Origin: Lasiosphaeris hirsuta
Taxonomy: Eukaryota > Ascomycota > Sordariomycetes > Sordariales > Lasiosphaeriaceae
Assembly (NCBI GenBank): GCA_030549175.1
Contig: JAUKUA010000006.1
Span: 434,001-498,000 of the forward strand
Direction: 5' to 3'
DNA length: 64,000 bases
In this document: positions 56,161 to 64,000 of the stretch, one piece after another
Layout: each line of letters opens with the position of its first letter
How positions within the stretch are numbered: position 1 is the first letter of the stretch
Notes under the pieces: generated by a model
Databases searched by the model: none
What the model saw: the letters and a program-made list of their open reading frames with translations, nothing else
What the model was told of the DNA's origin: nothing
Program-made: the position numbers and the translations under genes

Positions 56161-56793
56161 GGAATGTTGTTTGAGATACTGGAATAAGACTCAGCATTTG
56201 AGGTCACAACTGTGGCATTGAGCAGCTTTGTATGCCGCCAGTTACCTTCAGGCAGCAACACTGCATGGCAGTTATGCACTTTTGTTGACAACTGCGAGGT
56301 GGTACAACTTGAATGCATGCTGTACCGAGCCTTGGGTGAACTGTTGGCCCTGGAAGACTCAAGGCTGCTACTCGTCAGGGATCGTCCAATCCGACCTACC
56401 ACGCGTGGCTGTGCTACAACACCGAGCTACATTAATTTACTACAAGATTTGGCGGGCTGTGATGTGTCGGCATATCCATTGGGCATCGTTAGACGCGTTG
56501 CGATGCAAGTCTCGATGACTCAACGGCTTGATCATGACACCGCTTGTCAACACGACCTTGAATTTGATGCCGATACACCTTGGTAACTGAGCGTGAATCA
56601 GATCATACCGCTGAAATTTCCCGTAAAGATCCCTAATTTTATGTTAGAAGGGAAAAACACTAGCTACGTGCCTGCCACGTCTACCACACATGTTCCTCCA
56701 CATATAACATCCCTCAATGACAGGAAGGTACCCGCCTGCTGATTCTACTACCGAATCCCGCACTAACCGTTACATCATGTGAAGTGCCCGCCT
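56161..56793. other. intergenic, nothing recognised
   Basis: Short frames exist, but none has support. The probable upstream region of the DUF7587-like gene. Confidence 0.4.
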
Positions 56794-56869
56794 GCTATGG
56801 AAGAGGTAGGTTGCTATGGAAGAGGTAGGTTGCTATGGAAGAGGTAGGTTGCTATGGAAGAGGTAGGTA
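56794..56869. repeat. 19-bp tandem repeat, four copies
   Basis: GCTATGGAAGAGGTAGGTT is repeated four times head to tail (the last copy ends GGTA). Confidence 0.95.
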
Positions 56870-57059
56870 GCTACGAAATGGTTCTCCCCCTACTCTCAAA
56901 TTCAGTTTGAATCATAGTCCGGTCCACCATCCGAGTAGCTGGGCACGGTCTGAATAACCACCGTCCGAGTAGTTGCCACGGTCTGAGGAACTATCCGAAT
57001 CACCCTCATCAGAGGAGTCATCGTTAGAGCTCCCGGACAGGTCACCCCGAAGGTGGTCC

Positions 57060-57643
57060 TCATAAGGATAGTAGTAACTCCTGGACCCCTAGCGCGAGTG
57101 GTTCTTCGTACTCGTCACCCTGGCCGCTCGAACTTATAGATACTGCCGAAGACGCAACCGAAGATGCCATAGAGGATGCAGCCGAAGATGCCACTGACGA
57201 GGCCACCGAGGATGCCGTAGAGGTTATGCTGGACGGAGGGATCGAGGGTTTGCAAGGCGACCCCCGCTTCTTTTTCTTCTTCGGAGGCGCCGTCACGACC
57301 GCGGTTTGTGTCTGGGTGGCCGTTTCTGTCACGGTTATCGTCTCATCCACATTGATATAGGACGTAAAGATTCCATCGAGCGTCAAGGTTGCTGTCGCGG
57401 GTTTGATGTTGGTCGTGATAGTCACGGTAGCCTCGACAATGACCGTTGAGGGAGTGCTGGATAAGTCATCATTGATGTCGCCGGCGCTAGACAAGGCTGT
57501 CTTACAATTGCGAGTTTTCCGGTGATGCAAAGTTCCGGGCACACGAAAAGATGCTGGAAAAGTCCATTATTATCAACAGATCCGATGACCTGGTTCAGAC
57601 GTCCGTCCACGACGCATGACCGGTTTGACTGGTTGATACCCAT
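57060..57643 (-). CDS. Ser/Thr-rich orphan, paralogue of the 18.6-kb gene, possibly decayed
   Basis: The minus-strand ATG 57,643 gives MGINQSNRSCVVDGRLNQVI, matching MGINFSNPVCEVDQCLNQVI of the gene at 18,566. The second part (TVIVEATVTITTNIKPATAT, then KKKKKRGSPCKPSIPPSSIT) matches its basic patch and following residues. A repeat of SSVASSVASSAASSMAS then runs to a stop at 57,060. An intron from the GTAAGA donor at 57,505 is expected. The best acceptor (CCAG, exon from 57,456) gives the wrong phase, and an in-phase acceptor (GAG) is poor. Downstream an open acidic frame (GDLSGSSNDDSSDEGDSDSS) may be a lost tail. It lacks the C-terminal 200 residues of its paralogue. A shortened gene or a young pseudogene. 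Confidence 0.45.
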
Positions 57644-58075
57644 GGTAAAAGAGTGTAAGTGGGCAGAAGCCACAAAACGAAAGCGAATGAAGGGCGGAAA
57701 GATCCCGACGAGTTGAAGGAGGGGGGGAACAGGTCCTGCAATCAAGACGCCCTCCCCGTTGTTTTTATCATCATATTCTCGTTGCGTTCCACTCAGGCTT
57801 TCGATTCAGGAGGATCCCAAAGAGCCTAGCCGGTCGCTAGCTCCAAGTGCTCCCAGCCTTAGCTGTCAGCTAGGCCCATCCATTTGGCCGGAATAGGAAT
57901 ATTCTGCCAATGAGAGACCAGCATTTATCGATACTTGAATCCTTGAGCTTAAATCTCAGTATATCCTAGCGCTTCGATATTCCAGGCATGAGCGCTGACC
58001 ACCCGCAGTTTCTCTGAGGAATTATTAAATGAGCCGCTCTAATAAATGCAATCTTGGTAGGTTGCGGTTTGATAC
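57644..58075. other. intergenic, nothing recognised
   Basis: Upstream region of the orphan gene and 3' side of the DUF4360 gene, both on the minus strand. No motif seen. Confidence 0.45.
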
Positions 58076-58729
58076 TTATCCCTCACACCGCGACCATCCG
58101 AGATGAAGCTGGTGGACGCCAAGCGAGAACGGAGCCTCGTCATCGAAACCGCCAGAGACGGGTGCGTTGCGAGATATCAAGGAGACACGCGTGTTGATCT
58201 GCAGCTGCACTGGACTGCCTTGACAGGGCGCGAGTATTCTCGAACTCGTCGCAAGGGTGTCGCTCTTTGTGTATATCCCCGTAAAGGGCCCGGTATTGTT
58301 GACCTGGGTCCTGGCGAGCGCATCGCTTGCGGGTGTCAGGACGTACGAGGAGGAGACTGTGCCAGTCATCCCGGAGTCCAATTGCGCAGGCCCGTGGTAG
58401 GTCGCGCCAAGCAATTCGAACGAGTATCCGCTGCGGTAGCTGACTGTCATGGCAATAGCGCACTGCTTCGTCTTGTCTGCGGGGGTGTACCCAGGGCCGT
58501 AGTACACTTTGAATTGGTCAAAGCCAAAGGTCAAGGCGGTTCCGTCCGGGCTGATGGATGATGAGATACTGCCCAAGGGACAGCCATTGTCCTGCGTTGT
58601 TACCGAAGTGATGTTGATATTGTTTGCACGGGGTAAAATAAGAGGCGGCGAGGTCCCCGACAATGCTGATGCGACAACAGCTTGTTCCAGGAGAAACAAG
58701 CAAAAAAATTGGAGTGGTGCAAGAACCAT
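58076..58729 (-). CDS. secreted DUF4360 protein
   Basis: An intronless gene of 217 residues from ATG 58,729. A second in-frame ATG at 58,777 would add 16 residues, but the hydrophobic leader (MVLAPLQFFCLFLLEQAVVA) follows the inner one directly. After the leader comes the DUF4360 pattern: NGCPLGSISSSISPDGTALT, FGFDQFKVYYGPG, TKQCAIAMTVSY, ATYHGPAQLDSGMTGTVSSS, APCQGSPVQLQINTRVSL, and the end LHLGWSRC. The Cys residues expected in this family (CP.G, QC, PC.G, C-terminal C) are present, so the fold should be disulphide-bonded. DUF4360 proteins are small secreted fungal proteins of unknown role. No catalytic motif is evident. Confidence 0.85.
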   Translation of the reverse strand: MVLAPLQFFCLFLLEQAVVASALSGTSPPLILPRANNINITSVTTQDNGCPLGSISSSISPDGTALTFGFDQFKVYYGPGYTPADKTKQCAIAMTVSYRSGYSFELLGATYHGPAQLDSGMTGTVSSSYVLTPASDALARTQVNNTGPFTGIYTKSDTLATSSRILAPCQGSPVQLQINTRVSLISRNAPVSGGFDDEAPFSLGVHQLHLGWSRCEG

Positions 58730-58964
58730 GATGTCGTGTTTGGAGTCGAGGTTAATAATAGAATGAAGAGAGACCATATGGTGAGGAGCGACTTTGCGAG
58801 ATATATATCGTGGCGGTTGAGTTCGCGCATCCGATTAAGGCAACCCACCCGGACATCTCAAACTAGGTCACAGTACTCCATTCTCCGCACCCCGGCTGGA
58901 GCGTTGTATAATACCCGCGCTCCTGCCGACTTTTCGCCGAGGCAAGGTCCTTTCGTTCAGGCGA

Positions 58965-59060
58965 CAACCCCACTCTGGTTAGTTTGTTAGTGCGTGAAGT
59001 TCTCCCTCCAGGGCCTGAAGGGAGATCTTGTAATCCTGGGAAGGCTTCCAGGGTTTTAAA
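58965..59060. mobile_element. end fragment of the MITE-like element
   Basis: CAACCCCACTCTGGTTAGTT followed by TGTTAGTGCG, then CCCTCCAGGGCCTGAAGGGA and GATCTTGTAATCCTGGGAAG, match the right end of the 15,099 copy read on the other strand. The other end was not found nearby, so this copy is truncated. Confidence 0.65.
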
Positions 59061-59699
59061 AACGCATAACAGACAATCACGGCCGTGTCTGACAATACTC
59101 ATACGCAAGAACGTCAGCGCCGAGACATTTTCCTAGAACCGAATACCCATGAAAGCTATAAGGGTCAGGAGCATTATTAGCAGACGGCACTTTATTCCAT
59201 ACTGCCTTTGGCCACGCGGGCTGCTCTCAAGTGTAGGAGAAAGCAGGCTTCAGGTCCGGTGGTTCTGATCCGGTGGAGGCCTTATTTATTTTCGATGAGA
59301 TTCCACATACTAATACTCAATGTTTTGCATCTTCCCCTCCGGAAGCACAGGCATATTCAGGCAATACGGCTTCACAGTCTTGTAAAGCTGATCTTGGTGC
59401 GAATATCCTCTGGCCCCGACATTTTAGAACTGGCGCCGCCTAGCACTTCGGTTTCAACTCATCTCAAAGAGGAGAAACAAAAGGAAGCTCATTTCGTGCG
59501 AGAGCCACTTGGACCCGAAGCGGGAAACCTCTCTGGCTCTCCGAGGCGAACAGTAAACGGTGTGGGCCAACGAATCCGAAGGCTCATAGAAACACCCGGG
59601 GGCGCGCCGCTGCTTCCCGCAGAGATTCCAAGTAGGGTTAACCGTCTGGGACCTGTGAGAAGTGTGACAATACTGGCGGCCTATTTGTTCCAGGCCCAG
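59061..59699. other. intergenic, may hold lost 5' part of the amidase
   Basis: No supported gene. The 5' portion of the amidase pseudogene should lie here, but I could not anchor it. Confidence 0.35.
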
Positions 59700-60560
59700 A
59701 GAGTTGCTGGCCAAAGGCGCAATTTTGGTCGGCAAAGTCAAAATGACTAGCTTCGCTAACCGTGAATATCCTCCATCGGACTAGATCGACTACCATTGTC
59801 CCTTTAACCCGAGGGCCGATGGATATCTGGTGCCCGAAGGGAGCAGCTCTGGCAGTGCTATCGCCGTTGCAGCATACGACTGGTTGGATGCAGGCTTTGG
59901 AACAGACAGTGAGCCCCATGCGTCGCTCAAACCGAATTGGGATTGAATGATCGCTAACACGATATGCAGCAAGCGCTAGTCTGAGAGCTCCAGCGGCTGC
60001 TCAGGGTATTCTCGGTCTCCGAACTTCGCACGGCGCCCTCTCAACCGAGCCCGTCATACCCCTTGTTCCGTATGTCTTCGTCGTAAAGCCAATAGCGGGA
60101 AAAAATTGCTAAAACACTGTTACAGCCGGTTTGATGTTGTTGGATTCATGGCTCGAGATATTGGTATCGTGCAGCTTCTAGCAGCTGAGCTGTTCCCACG
60201 CTGTAGTTCCCCAAGAAGTTAATCTACAATCCAGATTGACTGGAAAGTCCGGATCTTCCTCAGGGTCGCGACATGTTTGAGGGATTCGTGGCCAAGTTGG
60301 AAAGGTTCCTTGAGGTCGGCAAGGCTTTGGTCGACGTAGAGAAGGAATAGACAGAGGATGACCCTATAGGGACTGGAAAATTGTTTGAGGAGGAGTTCTT
60401 ACGTGGACGTGAAACTTTGTTAAACCTTAGAGAAGCCGTACGAGTGCTTTGCTGACATTAGAATATTGCACAAGACGTATAAGCGGATCCACGGTCCAGC
60501 AAGTTATGGCTACCAGTCAAAGTGGGTGAAGGAATATGCGGAGAAGGCACCATACCACCC
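59700..60560 (+). pseudogene. amidase-signature enzyme, decayed
   Basis: LLAKGAILVGKVKMTSFANR holds the catalytic Lys block. Then comes TAG at 59,782 in place of a Gln-like position, [20 protein letters not shown] and [19 protein letters not shown], the serine-glycine signature of amidases. An intron (59,909-59,969) and exon LRAPAAAQGILGLRTSHGAL follow, then a second intron (60,070-60,125) and FDVVGFMARDIG. Later pieces (GFVAKLERFLEVGKALVDVE, TAG at 60,348, FADIRILHKTYKRIHGP) are the C-terminal half with frame breaks and one TGA. The family hydrolyses amides by a Ser-Ser-Lys triad. The introns keep good splice sites, so the decay seems recent and mutational. The N-terminal part was not identified. 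Confidence 0.72.
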
Positions 60561-61574
60561 TCCCGCGATCAAAAAAGGTGGTAAGCATTTTGGCTATTCG
60601 GCACTAGGTTTACGACCAAAGTTCTCTGAAAAAAAAAAAAAGGGGGGGGGAGGAAGAGGTTTCAATCCAAATGTCTGTCAGCAGACGAAGAAACGAGTTC
60701 AACCGCCATCATAACTAGTTAAACATTGGGCTTGGAAGCTCAACTATCGCGACACACCCAAGGAGTAAGATCAAATGCAACAAGACGTAGAACTAGGGGC
60801 TGCTGACTTCGCACTCTTTGAGCTAGGACTCTGAACGCCAGCCGAGATTATGAACTCGGCCAAGCATTCAGCCCAAGTTTTGCAGAACTGCCACAGTTAG
60901 TCATCTGCAGCGAGTGAAAGTCTTATCTACTCGGAACGTAATTGAGCTAAATCAAGGTTAGTTGGGTAGTATAAATACTAGTCCGACATTTCCCAGACCA
61001 CCGGTATGCCCCGGCAGCGGTCTCCATCATTGGAGCCAAAGGCAAGAACACCCAGCTGACTCGTTGATTCGATAGCTCTACGTTCTTGGTATTGACTAAG
61101 CTAACACTGCCCTTAGGCTCCGACCAAATGCTGCTCAAATTGGCAGAAAAGCTCCTCGCCTTCGCAGGTATATCGGCGACTGCTCTTACTGGGAAGGCGC
61201 CATCTCCCGCCAAAGAGCATCGTCTCCCTCCTGACTGGAATTTATAATCCCATTGGCGTGAGAGCAAGAGCTATGCTCCTTCCTCACAAAGACCTTGCCA
61301 CCGGTCAAATTTGGATTGTTTGTCCAAGTCTGATTTTCAAGTTGGCCCAATCTCTACCTAGGTGTTCAAGCTCGGACTCATGATCCAAGTCCAATACGCC
61401 AGAGTAGAGAAAAAAGTGTTGATTTCTGCTTGTATTTAATGGACTAGTGGTTAAAACCAAAAGCTATACCTGCTTAGTGCGACTGGTAGTGTGAGTTTCG
61501 TCACTGCATCCTTATCAAGACGCGCGTCTAAAGATAGAAGGTCTAGCCATAGCCAGATCTCTCTGCTCCACTGC
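60561..61574. other. intergenic, nothing recognised
   Basis: About 1 kb of low-complexity and A/T-richer sequence with no supported gene. An A13 run and a G8 run at 60,630-60,650 may mark slippage in the amidase relic's tail. Confidence 0.4.
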
Positions 61575-61798
61575 TTGCTACGTGCCATACTGTTCTCCAG
61601 GGCTCAAAAGGGAATATTGTAGTCCTGTAAAGGCATTAAAGGACTCCAAAACGGTATATTCCGTATTTCATCAAGCCATCCCACCATCGAAAAAGGGATT
61701 TTGTGGCATTTGAAATGTCTATCTGGTATTTAAAACGGCCTTTCCTATTTCCATAACAGGCTTTGAAGTCTCATGCTAACAAAAAAACCCGTATTGGA
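61575..61798. mobile_element. MITE-like element, copy near the HET relic
   Basis: The right end GCTAACAAAAAAACCCGTAT followed by TGGATT is the element's terminal repeat. The left end is eroded, but CTCCAGGGCTCAAAAGGGAA and TAGTCCTGTAAAGG match the 58,965 fragment, and the body matches the copies at 1,405 and 15,099 (on the other strand). About 225 bp, non-coding. Confidence 0.72.
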
Positions 61799-62169
61799 TT
61801 ATCACTAAATGTTAAAAAAAAGTAACGTTAAACTTTGTTTCCCAACACCACAACCAACGTTGTTGAGATTCTTAAAGGGTAGTGCTTGACCTATAAAGTT
61901 TACTCACCGTACTTCTGCCCCGCCAGGAATTTCTTGCCTCGCATCCTCGCAATCTGTTTGAACACTAGGAATCAGCCTGGTTATCTGAGACGAATCTCGG
62001 CTTACGAAATTTCCTTTTTCGTTCGTAATCCTGAGCTGGGGTGAGCTGTGGCTGATTTATCCTCACCTTCCCCTAATTCGTCCCTAATCTAAGGTAGTCC
62101 CCTACGCAGCTGCTACACAGCCTCAGAGGCCCGTTTCCAGCCCCCCCCGGCTAAAGTTTCCTTTCGATG
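61799..62169. other. intergenic, nothing recognised
   Basis: A/T-rich gap between the element and the HET-type pseudogene. Confidence 0.4.
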
Positions 62170-63690
62170 GAAAGATAACGTGCCATCTGTAGGAATGGCT
62201 CCCAGGTAATAATTCCAATTACAATATACACGTATACTGGGTATACGTGTGATTCGTGTCATATGTGCCGGAAAGACAACCATGGTGTAGAACTGAAGGA
62301 TGGGGTATGGCGGCGGTGCGTCGACTAGGACTGGTGGCTCTTCTGCTGGTACGGTCCTTGACGTTTTGATTTCTTGTAGAGGACATCAAAGCCGCGTCCT
62401 CTGTTGATAACCTGCATGTTCCATATTCGAAACGGGGAACAGAGGGTTTGCTTCCAAATCCCATACAGGGTTTGCAGTGGCGCTGGGGCTTCGCTTATAC
62501 CAGACGATCCATGTGTGATCTTGAAGCTAGCTTGCCATCTTCTCTTGGACACCGATTCTCATGATGATGTCCACCCGCCCAGCCCACCCTGCCCACGAAT
62601 AGCTGAGGAAGCCGCGGCGCCGGCGAAGATTAGAACCGGCAAATAGAAAAAGTGGTCGAAAGCCCCAACGGGTACACTGGCAACATCCGGTACCCCATCC
62701 CATCATGTTGGAAATCCGCCTATTGATACCCGCCATGGCCCGAAGAACATCCGATGGATTGGTTAGAGACCTCGCCGTGTAGTTATAAAGAATGAACTCG
62801 TAGTCATCCCGAGGGGATCTCATGTTGAAGCGTTCTGAACTCTCGATCGATCCACACTGCTTCCCTCGGGCCGAGTATCACCGCGGCATGTTTCCAATCG
62901 GTCGCATTGGCGGCAGCCAAAAGCAGCCTCGCCCTCGAAGAAATACAGCTTGCGTCTGGACAAGAAATGCTCTTGGAATCTGGTAATAAGGGCAACTTAG
63001 CTCGATTTCACACAGCCTAGGGGGGTGGTCTTTCAACGCCCGGGAGAACACACACGTACGTCCATGCTCTCGTTTCGTATATGGTCTTTTTTAGCCGCGT
63101 TTCCGAGTCGACCAAAATGCCAAGGTAGGTTCCAGCCATTACCTCGCCAAGAAGCGTTCGTGGCTGTCGATAGTTGGACGTCGATAAAGCGGAGGACCTC
63201 AAGGCCGGGAAATAGGTGCGAATAATGTGTATTCAGAGGAAATAGAAGGCACTGCTTGTGTGTCGTCTTACAGTGGTCGATCCATCCCAACACCCGTCCA
63301 ATATCGAGCTCTCCGGGGAGTTGGGGCAGCATGCATGAATTCGGTGTATTTTGCTGCAGCACCTGTTGTGCCAAAGACGAGGGAGGCAACACGCCGAGGG
63401 AACAGCGCGGGAGAGAAGTTGAATCCATATCGGCACGCCCGAGATACAATCGAAGCTATGCCAAACAAGGCCGATGTTTTGGCTCGGGGGGATGGGTGTC
63501 GTCACCGTCTCGGAGTCCAGTCTGCGGCACCAGAGAACAGCTTCGTAGACCAAACGGCAGAACGGACAGCGGCTGGTCTGCACTCGAGACAGAGGACCAA
63601 GCGAAACATAATACAGACGGTAGCCTCCGCGTTGGAGTTCTCAAAAGGGGATATCGACGAATCTGCTGCAAAGGTCGGCGACGGGCGGTA
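62170..63690 (-). pseudogene. HET-domain protein, internally deleted and frame-broken
   Basis: Minus strand, in order: VQTSRCPFCRLVYEAVLWC (about 63,580), ELDIGRVLGWIDHCKTTHKQ then PGLEVLRFIDVQL (about 63,290-63,180), EHFLSRRKLYFFEGEAAFGC (about 62,970), DDYEFILYNYTARSLTNPSD and LRAMAGINRRIS (about 62,810-62,710), GFLSYSWAGWAGRVDI, TAG at 62,527, DHTWIVWYKRSPS and YPILQFYTMVV (about 62,270). This is the fixed order of pieces in heterokaryon-incompatibility (HET) proteins. The core HET block (ALSYVWG..WVDALCI) that belongs between RFIDVQL and EHFLSRR is missing, so roughly 180 residues have been deleted. Several frame changes add to the loss. Such proteins mediate vegetative incompatibility and cell death when intact; this copy cannot. 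Confidence 0.75.
62228..62250. repeat. perfect 10-bp palindrome, 3-bp spacer
   Basis: ACACGTATAC, spacer TGG, then GTATACGTGT: two perfect inverted arms. It lies in the 3' part of the HET relic. Confidence 0.9.
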
Positions 63691-64000
63691 TTTTTGACCG
63701 GATTCATGTGAATGTGAATGGGAAAATGACATGACGGCCTGACGCCGAGTTCCCCTCACGCGCCGACATTCGCCGCTGCAATGCCAATCACTAATCACGG
63801 CGCTTCGGGAACGGAGCCTTGCGTTCGGACAGGTTCCAGCTGCTGAAGCTGGTATGCCCGAAAAGGTGCGGCGGGCACACAGGTAACTCTGAATTCATAC
63901 CCAATCTTTTGAGTAATATCCTTCCCTTTACATTTTCTTTTTTAGATCTTTAGTTGAAGCTTAGGTTTGCCATCCTGCCACCTGATAAAAAGGACAAAAT
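63691..64000. other. window end, nothing recognised
   Basis: No supported gene. It may hold the 5' part of the HET relic or the next gene's edge. Confidence 0.4.

Noticed and set aside
56212..56586. Plus-strand frame of about 124 codons opposite the DUF7587-like gene's upstream region
   Set aside because: No ATG at its start and no recognisable motif; probably chance.

Overview
The window is nuclear DNA from a filamentous ascomycete (Pezizomycotina, most likely Sordariomycetes). Genes are separated by short intergenic gaps. Introns are 44-64 bp in nearly every gene (one in mon2 is 99 bp), with GT..AG ends. The gene content is typical of that group: URN1-like WW/FF protein, TAPT1/Emp65, MON2, MMS2-type UEV, LYR protein, slipin, NACHT-ankyrin protein, HET remnant, 2EXR family, DUF4360 and DUF7587-like proteins. 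Species cannot be named from the sequence alone. No tRNA, rRNA or CRISPR is convincingly present; one candidate Pol III unit is described.

Layout. 1-2 kb: no intact gene, a C24 tract and a decayed repeat. 2-13 kb: intact metabolic and housekeeping genes (SDR-type dehydrogenase, URN1-like splicing factor with a frameshift at a G10 run, TAPT1/Emp65, dienelactone hydrolase, HpcH/HpaI aldolase). 13-21 kb: a degenerate island with a broken multi-span membrane protein, two dead and one intact 2EXR genes in tandem, an inverted-repeat element, a Ser/Thr-rich orphan and a dead F-box-like gene. 21-38 kb: a core block (protein kinase and bZIP factor divergent from each other, LYR protein, MMS2-like UEV and MON2 divergent, slipin). 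38-64 kb: an accessory region. It holds a dead gene with three in-frame TAGs, an NAPE-PLD-type hydrolase, a coiled-coil protein with a STAND-like N-terminus, a cupin, a divergent pair (five-span membrane protein and NACHT-ankyrin protein), a DUF7587-like gene broken by a 10-bp duplication, a second copy of the Ser/Thr-rich orphan family, a DUF4360 secreted protein, an amidase pseudogene and a HET-type pseudogene.

Two themes link the accessory parts. First, at least five copies of a small element with terminal inverted repeats (consensus end near ATCCAACCCTGGTTTGTTTG) lie in or beside the degenerate stretches. Second, most premature stops in frames that can be anchored by homology are TAG or TAA, many of them explainable as CAG/CAA changes in a CpA context. 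This is what repeat-induced point mutation would leave, although no alignment could be run. The most interesting candidate system is the divergent NACHT-ankyrin / membrane-protein pair at 46-55 kb, set among other relics of fungal non-self-recognition genes (DUF7587-like, HET). Exon boundaries were set by hand from splice consensus and frame continuity. Family names come from remembered motifs, not from a database search.
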